A program made the translations under genes and the position numbers. 64,000 bases of DNA from Microvelia longipes. Its lineage: Eukaryota > Arthropoda > Insecta > Hemiptera > Veliidae. Below the pieces are notes generated by a model. It was given only the letters and a program-made list of their open reading frames with translations, had not been told where the DNA came from and searched no databases. This document shows positions 1 to 12,954 of this stretch, piece after piece (positions within the stretch are counted from its first letter, which is position 1; the number at the start of each line of letters is the position of its first letter). The DNA lies in the NCBI GenBank assembly GCA_018340805.1, contig JACMZG010001913.1:40344557-40408556 (forward strand), read 5' to 3'.

Positions 1-3000
1 TAATGTTCCTTATTTATAAACGGCTAGTCGGGGATAAATTACCGGAATATAATTATATTGTTATCAAAATAATCGAACATGACCAGTTTTTGAATATTGA
101 TATAAGGATGTGTTCCAATTAACTTTTTACAGTACTGTAAGGAAATACACATGTTTGTACTTTCAATTGTGATTACCAAATGGTTATGGAGGTTTTCGGG
201 ATAAGCCGGAACCTCATAAGCGTTCATCTTTCTGATGAAACTCGCTAAAGTACAAGTTGACATTGTAATTAAATACATTAATGAGTCAAAAGGAAGATCA
301 TGAGATTTCAAAGTTCACAAGAAAATCTGCATAAATATCTACGATGGATAAAGGCATATGTTTAATAACATAACTTGGGTACTACTTCATCATAAAAGTG
401 ATAAAAACAGCTAGAATGAATAAACTCTTTGATAGACAGATAACAGTACTATTAAAATTTCAATTGTTTTTATAGCAAAGAATAAGAGCTATATGTTCTG
501 TCTGGTTTATCCGGAAAATCTCGACTTTTCTTTATAGATGAAACACTAGACATTAAGGGCCAACATTACTCGAGTGGCATTTCGGGGGATCTACGGAGTG
601 AAGAGGGTTTCTGTGTGTATAGAAAAGGTATTATAAAGTTATCCCGAGATGAGGTTGTGCGCAAAGGGTGCGAGGAAATTGTTTGAATAAATTTTGTAAT
701 AAGCTTCAATGGTTGAGAGGAAACTTACTTACATGTGCTTGCGTTAAGAACAACAAATAATAGTGGTCTTAAAATTATTTTTAAATGGACTATTCAAAAT
801 TTCTTGTATAAGGGTCTGGTCAAATGCTCTCTAATTAGATAAACCTCGCAAATCAACCCTGCGGGAAAGAAAGAATTAAATTTTTGAAAGTTAAATGTTT
901 GTTTGAAAAGGTTCCATTCTAAAAATGCTTATTTTTTGCCGAAATAAATTCCTGTCTAGATTGTCATGCTTTGAATAATAGACGTAATACTATCAACTGG
1001 ATATTGCACAGTCTCTGAGATGATTGCGTTGTGTTTATTAGAAATTGAAAAACATAAAATAGAAAAAGCTTCAGTTCAATATTTAGAGCTCTTTATTTAC
1101 TTTTCTGTGCTTATGACCCAATCGTTCTACACCCTTAAAATGACTCAGAGCAGTTTAAGAATTTCTAGAAAGAAGCGTGGGGGAAATGTAATGTTTATCA
1201 ACTTCACTCTTGCCTAAGACAAATATCCATAATACAATCCAAACATAATACGAATCTACAGGCGACAGCTAAGATTGCTCTTGAGAGGCGAACATAAACA
1301 TAACTTAAAGTTTTATTTCCAGCAGAAAGTAAAGGTAGGCAAATGATTCTTAATAATAGTTGTTTGCAAGCAAGGTGAAGTTGAGAACTTAATGTTAAGT
1401 GTTATGGTTAAAAGTATTTTTAATTATACTTATTAATAAAATTATTATCTTACTTACATTTAGTTTTATTTTCAAAAAGTCACCTTGTATTCCCGATTTC
1501 ATCAGTTAGTCGAAATACAAGTAAAACGTCATATTTCATGGGCAGTATTACTAAATTTGTTATTTCATTTTAGACTGTAAATCAATTACCACTTAAATCA
1601 ATATGTAAGACCCGGCTAATCGTTGACAGCGTGGAAATAGTGTTTTGACGGAACATAGGTTGGCTGATTTTGAAATAGAGGGCGGCTGGTGTTACACTGA
1701 AATAACCTCATTAGTCTCTCGCATTTATTTTCCCACCTTGTCCAACTGATTTTAGCTGTCTCTGTACGTACTACAGCCCTTTTAAATTGCCCTAAGTGAC
1801 AAAAATAAATAACGGAAAGATTTTGTATTCTTAATTCTTTAACTTTTGATTACGGATTCATTTGTCTCCATGATACTGATTTCTTCCTTTGACAATATCT
1901 TCTAAAACAAAATTTTTCAATAATCGCAACAATCCATTTCAGAAATTGGCGATAAATTCCCTCTAGGTTTGTAAGCTCATCTGGCGCAGGAAACGTTTTC
2001 CTATATTTTCCTCTCTCGATACGTACGCTTTTCTCTAATTGATTTTACGAGCTAACAACTTTTGAGAAACAGGATTTTTTAGTTTTTTTCTGTTGAGGGT
2101 CCCTGGAAATTCGATTTAACCTAGTGCGCGGTTGAATTACAAGATTTTTTTTTATAAATGCCATTTAATTCATTTGTGTTTTTTTTCACTACTGACCAAC
2201 GTTCTTTAGTGATTTCGCAACGGAAACAATATTTTTATTGAACTTTGAAATAATTTGCTTTCTATCTCCAATATGGAGAGAGGAGCATTTCATTACCAAT
2301 AAAACATAACACCCATTTTAGTGAATTGCCTATTCTTTGAAAAATGAGCTATGTCTTTTTTTATGAAATGCCGATGTTTCATCCCCAACAGATCCCAAAT
2401 TTGAGAAAATATAGGTATTTGCATTTTTCCAAAAAAAAAATGTTGCTCATAAATTATTTAATGTGTCTTAAGCAAATTATATAAAGCTGTAACCAATTTT
2501 AATTATTTAATATTCGATAGCTTTTAGAAGAGGGAGGGAATGGTGAGAGAGTGGGGTTGAAAACGGACGTTCTAAGGGGTTGGCGTTTAAGGAACTGATT
2601 GGAGTTTTTTTTGGAAATATCGTAAGGTCAACAGTTGCTTACAGTTTAATAGGATGTAAAGAAGACTGAAAAAAACAATTCCGTGTTCCAGGTAGTACAA
2701 TAACTGAGGAACGTGATACTACAGCTATCAGTATCATCTTGTTGTAGTATAGAATAAACTCTTATGAGTGTTGCTTTAGTGAATATTGTATACACGGCGG
2801 TATGCATACGTCTGACGTCACTTATGCAGTCGAGGCCATTTTCCCGCCAAAAGAACATGTTGGAATACATTTTCTGTTTTTTTGCTGCATCATCGAAAGT
2901 AATCGTTGTTTCAATCGTATATTTTACAGGGTGATCTTTTATACGAAGTACTTAAGATAATGCAATAAAAAAATTGAGCAATACTCTATTGTTGTTATGT

Positions 3001-3190
3001 TTGTCGGATGTGCACATTTCATGTTATGTAAACTTGCACAATAATCAAGTCCTATGGAGAACAATTAGCTTAGGAAGAGCTTTTGGGATTAATCCATATA
3101 GATTACTAGAAAGCATTTTAGAGCTATATTTAGAATCAGTCGTACAAGTCATCCTTTAAATAATAAACATTAAGATTGGATGTTATCTTT
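1..3190. other. AT-rich non-coding DNA, no gene seen
   Basis: No open frame here exceeds about 90 codons and none has a recognisable motif or convincing splice boundaries. Part of 1600-1800 resembles 10800-10960 (both contain a stretch like 'caactgattttagc' after a TTTTCCC run), so it is probably an old interspersed repeat. Nothing else is supported. Confidence 0.5.
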
Positions 3191-3196
3191 ATAACC

Positions 3197-3560
3197 TTCC
3201 TCATTTATACCGCAGGTATATAGGGAAAAGTATTGTGTTTGCAAAAAAATCCAATACTGGGATGTCACCGGAATTATCAGTTTCTTGAGTTTTAAGACCT
3301 CCTGAGTGGTTTTCACAAAGTTGTCTGTGTGTAAGTGTGCGTATGACTGTTATTATCGTAGCTCCCAGAGTATTTATGCTAGAGAGTTGAAACTTAGTAC
3401 AAAAACCAATTAATAAATGTTTTTGTGCTATTAAGAGTAAATTACTTTTGCCAATAAAGAACTTGTTTAAAAAAAAAAAGAAAATCTTTGTTTATGACGT
3501 CATTAAACTTGGCTTAAATAACATATTATAAAATAATGACAGCAGATGTAATACAATATA
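3197..3560 (+). repeat. Interspersed repeat family A, partial copy
   Basis: It begins with the shared block 'cctcatttataccgcaggta', followed by 'gtattgtgtttgc', a TGTCTG/GTGTGT stretch, 'ttatgctagagagttgaaa' and 'tatgacgtcat'. The same blocks recur in the same order at about ten places in the window. There is no coding capacity. It is a non-autonomous or degraded element of unknown class. Confidence 0.75.
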
Positions 3561-4780
3561 CTTTAGTTCTGAAAGAAATTAACTATTCTAAAAATTAAAT
3601 TAATTTAATTAAAAAATTTCAACAAAATCATTTAAAAATTGTATAAGTTTTATTTGTAAAGAGAGCTGTAAAAGGAATACTATTTTTTTAGATTAAAAAA
3701 TAATGAGAAAATACAAAAATAAATATAATCCATAAAAATATTTAATACACATTTTGTTGAATACAAAAAGGATGAAAAAAAAGAACGAAAATGGAATTTA
3801 AACCTTTTATAGCTAGAGTAATTTTGAAAAGAATAATCCTTCTAGATTGGTTCCAATTTGAAGAACTTCGGTCTCCGGTAGGTAAAGGTTTACGGATTTC
3901 CTCTGAGCTCGGGGTCTTTAGAAGCTCCATGGAAAGATGGTAAGCCTTTCCCGAGATTTTATGGACTCAATACTTATATGAAAGGAAACATTGAGTTTAA
4001 AAACTTCTTTTTGGAGGTTTATAGTAAGAATCTTATGTTACTACAAGTAATTGAAACAGATTTATTTTATTTTAGTGCTTTGATAATTGTTGGTATTGAA
4101 AAATTCTCGCACATTTTAAATGAAAATTTAATAAAATTTTAACTGGATTATAAACAAATTGTCACAGCAGCTTGATCAGTAGTGTCAATTGCCTCATCTA
4201 CACGATGAGTTGAACACTGAGCTGAACCCAAGGTTGAATCCTCCTCGACACTAATTTTACTCCGTGTAAATGGGGGTTCAACTTCCGTCTACAGCGCACC
4301 TTGACGGGCGCTATCAATGATCAGCATCACCGGCGCTGATCATTGTTAGCGTCTTTATGGGGTTTTTGGTTGGTTTTTCTTATTTGTGACGATAATTTAT
4401 TTAAATTTTTTTTCAAAGTGCTTTGTTTTAGTTAAATTTAGGGCGTATGAACTCAGTAGAATCACTATTTCATTGAAAAATAGGGTTTTAATGGGTTGTC
4501 ACGATTATTTAAATTGAGTAATAAGAAGGTGTAAATCACAATATAGTGTTTGATTTTATTAATTCTTATTCAATGTTACTTTTAAAGCATTTTAGTTTGC
4601 ATTTAAATTGTTTAAATTAGTAGTAACAATTGATTTTTAACATAATTGTTTTTAATTTATTGATTGTTAATCAATTTTATTTATTTATTTACTCACTAAA
4701 ATAATTAATAATAACTCAATAAAATCACTTTTTTGTAAAATGTTTGTTGAAATTAACTGTTTAGGTTTTATTATTTCTGG
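3561..4780. other. AT-rich stretch without genes
   Basis: This is mostly A/T sequence. One GC-richer patch at 4160-4370 holds a short palindrome around 'tgatcagcatcaccggcgctgatca'. I see no coding sequence. Confidence 0.5.
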
Positions 4781-4789
4781 GTTAAATCA

Positions 4790-5620
4790 GACAAAGCCAA
4801 ATCTGTAGTGATAAGAGCCTGATTCTATATTTAAAATCCCGGAATAATCGAAGTATTTATCTATGAAATATTGGCAATTTTTTAACACCGATGGTCGTTC
4901 TATTAATTTTTAACTCATTTATTGCAAATTAACTAACAATAAAGAAATAAAAGAAGAATATTTATCGGCTTCCATGCTAATCCTGTGACAAAAAATTGAT
5001 CACCCTTTCGTTTTCCCGCCTTTGGTACTGCCAACCTTACAACTACATCTTTGAATCGCGAAGAGTAAAAATAGTAAGTTTACTTTGTTTTCAGATTATT
5101 TATAGTTTACAACGTTTTAGATTAATTAGTTTATTAATCCAACATAAAGCAACAAAAAATAAAATAACTGGATATACAAACTATAAAAATCTAATGATTC
5201 ATAAACAGCTGGCAACAATTATAACAAGTATCAGTGTTGCCAATAATTTAAAAAAAAATATATACAAAATATTTTATAAACAAGTTTAATACCTAGTATT
5301 ATATCGTATTTTTAAGTAAAAATACATAAAAAATATTATTCGAACAAGCTAAAAAAATCATTGTGTAGCACACAAAAGCCCTGAAATTCATTCAATACAG
5401 TAGAGGTTATAATGCAGTTTTATAACCTCCACTCATTAATTTCTCCTCCTACAGAGTTTTGAATTTTTACCATTACATTTAAATATACCATAACTCAAAA
5501 GAGGTAGGGAGTATTATTAAAAACATTTTCCGTACAGTTTTAAAATATTTGTTGACATTGTTGGTAAAATGCTATTTAGCAGCTTAAAAGCGGTAAGTAG
5601 ATAACATCTTTTAATGCTTA
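4790..5620 (+). repeat. Interspersed repeat family C, copy 1
   Basis: It shares ordered blocks with 15640-16390, including 'gattcataaacagctgg', 'atcagtgttgccaat', a 'taacctcc(a/g)ctcatt' block and 'gtagataa' near the end. The two copies have diverged by many indels. A 97-codon open stretch (4996-5289) inside it is not conserved in the other copy and is not called as a gene. Confidence 0.65.
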
Positions 5621-5774
5621 TGAAGTTTCAACATTTTTGCTGAGTCATTATTGTCGGTTAATAACGTCATAAAATAATGTTTTTATATGGCGTATTTAAT
5701 AAGCAATTGCTAAGCAAAATACAGCAAAAATATTTAAAACTCTAAGTTCTATTGATCAGATTCTGTATGTGATT

Positions 5775-5796
5775 CATATATTATATATGTTATATA

Positions 5797-5845
<49 letters not shown>

Positions 5846-5888
5846 ATACACATATATATACATATATATATATATATATATTTATATA

Positions 5889-5929
<41 letters not shown>

Positions 5930-5939
5930 TATATGTATA

Positions 5940-6010
<71 letters not shown>

Positions 6011-6020
6011 ATATATTATG
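5775..6020. repeat. (TA)n microsatellite
   Basis: About 245 bp of nearly pure TA repeat with occasional TTA and CATA interruptions. The open frames across it are repeat artefacts rich in I and Y. Confidence 0.95.
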
Positions 6021-6039
6021 CAATAATTGGCTATAAGAC

Positions 6040-6830
6040 AAAGAATCAAGTACATAGAGATGATAGTTATTTCATCACCTAGAGAGTAAAGAATTCTATT
6101 ACAACAAGCTTTTCTCTGAGCACTTGGGTTCTCCGATAGCCGAGAAAACCAAAGCATCCAACCCTGAGGCGAAGCCGAGGCAGTTATGTCGATTAACTCC
6201 CAAGGCGAAGCTGAGGAAGGTAATTGCGAGGGGGAAAATAGCACTTAACTCTCAAGGTGAATACGAGATTTTATTTCCAGATTTGTCGTCATTTAATTAT
6301 TGTTATATTCTTATTTTCAAACGTTTTGTTGTATTATTATTTTGTCGTCTTTGATTCTAATGTTTTTTTTTTGGTCAGACCCCAAAATAAATCTCGGGGG
6401 TCCAAAAAAATATCTAATATATATTTTTATTGCTCCAAACAGCTTCATTGAGCCTGATACGGATTTTGAACCAATGTACTTTTTTTGTCCCCCTAATAAA
6501 TATTAGGGGTGTCCCAAAAAGAATTATTGGTCTCATTAAGTTTGAGCAGATAAAATTTGTATCGGATTTTGAGCCAATAAAAATTTGTTTTGGTCAGGTC
6601 CCTCTTATAAATTTAGAAGAAACCTCTCCCAACAAAATTATAATTGGTCCAAACCTAATAATAGGAAAGACTTTTTATTCCCAAGGTAGAAAAAGTTAAT
6701 TTTTACTCCCAAGGGAGTGAAAAGTATCTTTTTCTCCCTTGGGAGTGAAAAGTATCTTTTTCTTCCTTGGGAGTGAAAAGTATATTTCTCTCACTTGGGT
6801 GTGAAAAGTGCTTCTTTAATCCCAAAAAAT
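6040..6830 (+). repeat. Interspersed repeat family B, copy 1
   Basis: It is similar to 58055-58715. Both contain a patch of 'aaggcgaagc(c/t)gagg' units, then 'ggtgaata(c)gag/acgattttat', then 'acggattttgagcca', then repeated 'ctcccttggga(g)tgaaaagt' motifs. The short open frames are shadows of this repeat. The element class is not recognised. Confidence 0.65.
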
Positions 6831-7139
6831 TAGACAATTTAAAAAAAAAAATCTTAGTGTACATCGTCTTGAAATAAAACTATTTGTTTTAAACAAACGA
6901 TGTTTTGCCAGAATGGCATGTAATTAAAAAATAATAAATTAACAAATATTACAAAACAACAACCATTATGCAAGATACTTTTTTTTAGCAAGCCGTAGCC
7001 CCCAGTGCGGCCTATGGCCAACGTCTTTTTATTTTAGGCCCATATCTTTAAATTTAAATCAATGAAAAAACATTTTTTCGTCATTATAAAGTTATATTTA
7101 GAATTGGTCGTACAAGTCATCGTATAAGTAATATAAAGA

Positions 7140-7945
7140 TTGTATGTTTTCTTTTTAATTTTTCCTTATTATGCTTTTCTTGGTATATAGGAAAAGATTT
7201 GTGTTTGCGAAAAATTTGAAACTAGGATTTTACTTGAATTATTCTTTTTAGGTGTTTTCAAGACCTCCTAAGTGGTTTTTACTAAGTTGTCTGTACGTGT
7301 GTACATGTAAGTTTATGGGTATCTGCTGTCATCGTGGCTTCCAAAGTAATTATACTAGAAAGTTGAAACTTATATAGGACATCACGGATAGAAACACAAT
7401 GCTCTACAAAACTGAACTGAAGATGGAGACTAAGCGTACCCCTATTTATACCTGTCTCTGACCTTGTCTTCGAGGACGAAGATTATAGCCATGAGAAGGG
7501 ATAATAGGGTTCGATGGTCCAGTATGACGTAATCTACTTGAAGATCACGTAGGGGTGTCCTGTGTCCGCGGAAGCCTCGGTTTATGACTTGTGTACTTTT
7601 TTTAAAAAATTGTATAAAAAATGAAAATAATCCAATTCAGTTGAAATTTGATATCTAATAGTTTCGATTTAATACGACAATTACATCCGTGATATTTGTT
7701 GAATCATAAAAGTTAAGTGGAATCGAGTGTGGTCAGTCCTTTAATGGAATCCGTAATTGCTGGGAATGAAACAGATGTATTTACTATCCATGGAAGAGCG
7801 AAGCCAGTCCGGAGGCGTCTTGTAGTATAAATTTAACGAATTGTATATTCTGAGCACGATCGAAGCGAGTCCGAAGCAGAGAGGATGAGCGTAGCGAATC
7901 CGATGTGATGAGGAAAAGTTTCCAGGTACCCCGTACCCGATTTTT
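7140..7945 (+). repeat. Interspersed repeat family A, near full-length copy
   Basis: It runs from the 'ggtatataggaaaag' block to a GC-richer end with 'gagcgtagcgaatccgatgtg', 'gaggaaaagttt' and 'ccccgtacccgattttt'. The copy at 51280-52055 has the same order of blocks and a similar length, which defines a family of roughly 750-800 bp. No ORF is conserved between copies. Confidence 0.75.
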
Positions 7946-8282
7946 TAATTAATCTATTACGTTTCTGTACTAAGCATTTAGACAAAAAGAGACCGGTGTT
8001 GAAACATTATTTAATTTTTTTTTTTTTTAATTAATGAAATGTTTAAAAAAATAATCAAATTAAATAAAACTATTTAAAATTTATAATATTAATAAATGTT
8101 TTTGTCTTAAGATGTTGCTTAGAAATTAAAACAAAACTAAGTTTTTAATTGGAAAAGTTATTTGGCTGCTAAGCCATTGTCTATTCATTTCCTTTTTGTC
8201 CTCAGTTTTGACTTCAGATGACACAATGTCATCAACTATATACATTTGCACGTTTTGCAAGAAGTAAGAAAAATTGAATTTA

Positions 8283-8637
8283 GGAAGCGAGTGTGGTTTT
8301 TTCAGCCTGAACGAAACGAGTGTGGTTTTGCAGCCTGAACGCGAGTGTGGTTTTGCAGCCTGAGCAAAGCGAGTGTGGTTTTGCAACCTGAGCGAAACGA
8401 GTGTGGTTTTTCAGCCTGAGCAAAGCGAGTGTGGTTTTGCAGCCTGAGCAAAGCGAGTGTGGTTTTGCAACCTGAGCGAAGCGAGTATGGTTTTGCAGCC
8501 TAAGCAAAGCGAGTGTGGTTTTGCAACCTGAGCGAAGCGAGTGTGGTTTTGCAGCCTGAGCAAAGCGAGTGTGGTTTTGCAACCTGAGCGAAGCGAGTGT
8601 GGTTTTGCAGCCTGAGCGAAGCGAGTGTTGCAACAGT
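8283..8637. repeat. 28-bp tandem repeat, about 12 units
   Basis: The unit resembles 'gcctgagcgaagcgagtg' followed by 'tggttttgca'. Units differ by scattered G/A and C/T changes and rare indels. On the minus strand the array stays open in several frames at once and gives repetitive peptides, because 28 is not a multiple of 3 and the unit lacks stops in that orientation. I treat it as a non-coding minisatellite. Confidence 0.9.
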
Positions 8638-8640
8638 ACA

Positions 8641-9055
8641 CGGAGCAATGCAATGAAGTTGTACTAGCATGTTGTCTACCTTACTTTCTCTACAATTGTT
8701 AGGTTATTGTTAAAAATATATCTAACAATAAGTAATTATATTCTAAACTTTCTTTTTCATACTCTTTACAACACATATTACTCTTGGTTCTTTAGCTTAA
8801 ATCGCTCTGTTTTCTTGGTACTTTGAAGGATAATACACCTTTACAATGTTCTTTGATTCAAAACATATTTATTTCTCAATAAAATTTAAAAAAATGATGA
8901 TATTAGGTAATTAATACATTGCAAGATAGCTAAGCTGCTCCGTAACTTATCACTACAAAATCTTTAAATGGACACACAACAGAGCACTAAGTAATTTTAA
9001 TGTATTTTTCTAACAAATCCATCCAGCGGTTTTTGCGTTTTGACCTAGCACTTTT
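8641..9055. other. Non-coding spacer
   Basis: AT-rich sequence between the 28-bp minisatellite and a (TA)n tract. No gene or recognisable element is seen. Confidence 0.5.
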
Positions 9056-9056
9056 T

Positions 9057-9302
<246 letters not shown>

Positions 9303-9724
9303 AATTTATGTATGTATAACCCCTAAAAAAACTCAAAGCTGAGAGAAAAGCAGACACGCCTCGTTATTAAACACTTTTGCCAAATATAATGGCAATACAA
9401 CACTATTTAATATAACAGCCTTATTATTATTAAAATACAAATATTAGGATATTTTCTCAAACCTACAAATCTGTAACTTTCAGTTGGTATAGTTTCATAT
9501 ATCGACGAACATATAGAAATGTTCGTGGAAAGTTGACAAAGAGAAAACAGCCCTCTGAATTTATTAGGTTTACACAAGCATATTGATTCTTTTCTTGCAC
9601 AGAATCCTACTGAAAAAAACCCTACATTTAGAACAAAAAAAACCTTTTTAGAGAAACATTTAAAATAAATTTGGCAAATTTCAAAATAAAAATAATTCTA
9701 CCACAGTGATTTTATTTATGCAAG

Positions 9725-9850
9725 AAGAAATTTTGTGTTTTTACAGAAAAAACTTTGTGTTTTTATAGAAGAAATTTTGTGTTTTTACAGAAAAAACTTT
9801 GTGTTTTTACAGAAGAAATTTTGTGTTTTACAGAAGAAACTTCGTGTTTT
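9725..9850. repeat. 24-bp tandem repeat
   Basis: About five units like 'gaagaaattttgtgtttttaca', alternating GAAGAAATTT and GAAAAAACTTT variants. The array abuts a partial family A repeat that starts near 9850. Confidence 0.85.
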
Positions 9851-9995
9851 TTCTTTTCCTTGTTTAATGCCGAAGGTACGTAGGAAAAGTATTGTGTTAG
9901 CAATAAAAACCCTGAACCAGAATTTCAAAATAATTATCCATTTCAGGTGTTTAGACCTCTTGAGTGGTTGTACAAAGTATTCTGTCACAACAAGT
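9851..9995 (+). repeat. Interspersed repeat family A, fragment
   Basis: It contains 'gccgaaggtacgtaggaaaag', 'attgtgtt' and a 'cctcttgagtggttgtacaaag' block matching the first third of the family seen at 3197 and 51280. Confidence 0.6.
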
Positions 9996-10034
9996 TTTTT
10001 TGCTACAAAAATTATTTATCATTTATTACTTTAA

Positions 10035-10455
10035 TAGTAAGTGACATAGAAATAAGAATAAGGTAAGCCTCAAACTATTTTTATAGTTTAAGGTAAGTAG
10101 AATAAGGTAAGCCTCAAACTATTTTATAGTTAAGGTAAGTAGAAAAGGTAAGAAAATATTTTTATAGTTTAGGTAAGTAGAATAAGGTAAGCCTCAAACT
10201 TTTTTATAGTTTAAGGTAAGTATTAAGGTAAGCCTCAAACTATTTTTATAGTTTAAGGTAAGTAGATAAGGTAGCCTCAAATATTTTATAGTTTAAGGTA
10301 AGTAGATATAAAGGTAAGCCTCAAACTATTTTCATAGTTTAAGGTAAGTAGAATAAGTTAAGCCTCAAACTATTTTTATAGTTTAAGGTAAGTAGAATAA
10401 GGTAAGCCTCAAACTCTTTTTATAGTTTAAGGTAAGTAGAATAAGGTAAGCCTTA
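10035..10455. repeat. 44-bp tandem array rich in splice-donor-like sequence
   Basis: About nine units of roughly 44 bp. Each has 'aaggtaagcctc', an inverted pair (AAACTAT ... ATAGTTT) and 'aaggtaagtag'. Every unit therefore carries two AAG|GTAAG sequences close to the metazoan 5' splice-site consensus on the plus strand. Unit lengths vary by small indels. No coding sequence. Confidence 0.9.
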
Positions 10456-10989
10456 TTTTTGGAGTTACTACTGTTCCTAAAACTAGCAATATTTGCGACT
10501 ATAAATTCAGTCAATATACTATTTTAAGGTCACATTTTGAATTAAAAGTGTAAGTTTACACCGTGGAAACTTGTTTTCCTGCCAAAATAGCGGTTTTAAA
10601 CAAACATATGCACGGTGAAAAATGTATTTTATTTATTCCTAAGACGACGCCAAAAATGGCGTTCTTACCATTTTTCCTTCCCTGAGGGCATTAAGGCTTT
10701 TAGCACCGACCTTGCACAAATGAATCGATTAATAGCTTATGTTAAATTATTATTGTAATATGTGCAAATAAATGGTTTATTTGTTTATTTCGAATAGTGT
10801 TGAGAAACCAATAAGGTTGGCCTAATTTAAAATTGACGACGTTTTTAACATCCACGACTAACCTCATTGGTTATAATGTAAACTATACCTTGCATTATTT
10901 TCCCGCGCTGTCAACTGATTTTAGCCGTGTGTCGTACTATAATTTATAGTGGACACTGTTGACAATTTAAAGGGGGACTTTTTGTCCAC

Positions 10990-11570
10990 CCTGTAAATTG
11001 TTTATTTTAATGAAATAAATCATAAAATACAAAATATTATATAAAATACAAAATTCGTATTTTTTTATCTCATATTGAAAAAACTGAAAAAGAACAGTTT
11101 CATATGTATCTTTTTTGATAAGAATAAATCTGAATATATTGAAACTAAATAGGATAAAAGTTGTTTCAGAGAGTGGAGAGAATTCAGTGACTGTACATCT
11201 GGGAATTGATATATAAAAGTATCTGTCTCTTCCATCTTCTTTACATCTCCACCCAAGATATAGGATTGTTCTTACGACCGTGAACCTCAGGATCTATGAA
11301 AATGAGTTGAAGCACCGTAAAAAAATTTTTTTGAATACATTATGGAATAGCAGTGGTCACAGAGGGTACAACAAAATAGATATGGTGCCTAATAATTTGT
11401 CGAGATCACTGTCTCAAATTAAGTATCCAACATAGCAACCACGTCATAAAATATTCTAAATCTGAGAACAGCATATTGATAAGATTAAAATTGCTCTCTG
11501 TGGTCATTGATACTTGACTAGTAAGTCAGGTTTCGATCCTGAGACCCTACACATAACCCGCACACCGTCT
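10990..11570. other. Non-coding, no gene seen
   Basis: AT-rich. A 63-codon minus-strand open stretch at 11256-11065 has no recognisable motif and no convincing exon boundaries, so it is not called. Confidence 0.4.
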
Positions 11571-11574
11571 TTCT

Positions 11575-11640
11575 TAACACAAACCTGATGATAGGAAAAT
11601 TACCTGATTCCGAAACGTCGGTAATTGTAAATATCAACGA
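11575..11640 (+). ncRNA. Hammerhead-ribozyme-like core motif in a repeat remnant
   Basis: CTGATGA is followed by a potential GGAA...TTCC stem and then GAAAC, which is the order of the conserved hammerhead core (CUGAUGA, stem II, GAAA). The match is imperfect: two extra bases sit between CTGATGA and the stem, and I do not see a convincing stem III and cleavage site. Such motifs are known from Penelope-like and other retroelements. It is probably a retroelement remnant, with activity doubtful. Confidence 0.3.
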
Positions 11641-12365
11641 CACTAGGTTACGTCCAAGTAAGATTACTAATCATTCACACTTGTCACAAACTGTCTCATG
11701 AAATATTATGAATTTCTGTCATCATAATTGACAATACATTGACAATAAATTCATTCATCAATAAATTGACAATGGAGTCAGTGTCGGTTTAGAATACAAT
11801 GGCATAAATACTTAAAAAGTAACAATTGACTTCAAATTGAATTAGAAAGAAATTTCTACAAACCAGGCCGTTGTTTTGTTTGTGAGTTCAACTGTCAATT
11901 GTATTCAAAAAGTTTTACAAAATCTACAAACCTACAAAAATGTCTCAAAATCTGGTCGCAAAATTTAATTTTGAATTAAAAGTCTATTTACATATTAAAG
12001 CTAATTGCTACTTCCTCTTTTTTTAAATATAAATAATAAAAAAATTAAGTTACATTAAATTAAATTACTGCATAAATATAGTTTTCCAACTGGCATTAAA
12101 TTAATGCCAGCTATAGATGAGACGGCAAAAACCATAACATAGTAAGAAAGAAATAAGAAAAAGCATACTTGTATCTCAAATACCTAAATATAGAAAATCT
12201 ACCTGTCTGGCAGAATGTAATAAAAGAAATGCTTATATTAACATTTCTTTGCTTCCACTCCTCAAGATGTTTAAAGAGGAAAAAACATTCCGCAGATGTT
12301 AAAAGAGGATTCTATTAGAGAAAACACTTTTGGCAATATAAAATTATAAAATTGATATGGTCCTA
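11641..12365. other. Non-coding spacer
   Basis: AT-rich DNA with a locally repeated 'attgacaat' word around 11720-11780. No gene is seen. Confidence 0.45.
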
Positions 12366-12369
12366 ATTA

Positions 12370-12453
12370 TTTATATATATATTATATATATATATATAAT
12401 ATATATATATTATAATAATATATATATAATATATATATATATTATATATATAT

Positions 12454-12488
<35 letters not shown>
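12370..12488. repeat. (TA)n microsatellite
   Basis: Near-pure TA repeat with short interruptions, directly abutting the tail of a SINE-like element. Confidence 0.95.
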
Positions 12489-12491
12489 GCC

Positions 12492-12675
12492 CGTTTTAAA
12501 GGCTTACGCTATCAGGGTATTCACCCAGCGGAACCACCTCATGTGGGTTACATTACTACACTCTAAGAATTAATTAAAGTTGTAAATCTTTTAATACAAA
12601 TACTATCTATAAATCTCCGAACTTAGCCCGGCCGAAAATGAGTGCCTATACTACACAGCCACGGAAACAGATATA
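12492..12675 (-). mobile_element. SINE-like element, degraded copy
   Basis: Homologous to 13985-14195. Shared blocks are 'atcagggtattcacc', 'accacctca(t/g)gtggg' and 'agtgcctata'. The tRNA-like head is weaker than in the other copy and runs into a second (TA)n tract at 12676. Confidence 0.5.
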
Positions 12676-12688
12676 ATATTATATATAT

Positions 12689-12720
<32 letters not shown>

Positions 12721-12735
12721 ATATATATATATTGT
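12676..12735. repeat. (TA)n microsatellite
   Basis: Short TA tract following the SINE-like element. Confidence 0.9.
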
Positions 12736-12954
12736 GAGTGTATATGTAATTATGTATGTATAATTCCAAAAAAAAACTCAACAACATTATTTAATATAGC
12801 GGCCTTATTATTAAAATACAAATATTGGGATATTTTCTCAAACCTACAAATCTGTCACTTTAAGATGGTATTTATTTGTGTGCGTGTGTAATATATTTAT
12901 TATATATAAAATTGATACTCAAAAAATACTCTCCGTAGCGACTAATATTTATAC

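Noticed and set aside
5769..6026. 85-codon ORF of I and Y residues
   Set aside because: It is a (TA)n microsatellite read through; the same applies to 9076-9357, 12357-12566, 43815-44015, 53920-54318 and 55567-55761.
8283..8637. CRISPR-like array
   Set aside because: Units are contiguous without unique spacers and the genome is eukaryotic; it is an ordinary minisatellite.
11065..11256. Possible C-terminal exon of the DUF1091-like gene
   Set aside because: Open and on the right strand, but the sequence lacks the family's C-terminal pattern and no convincing acceptor is present.
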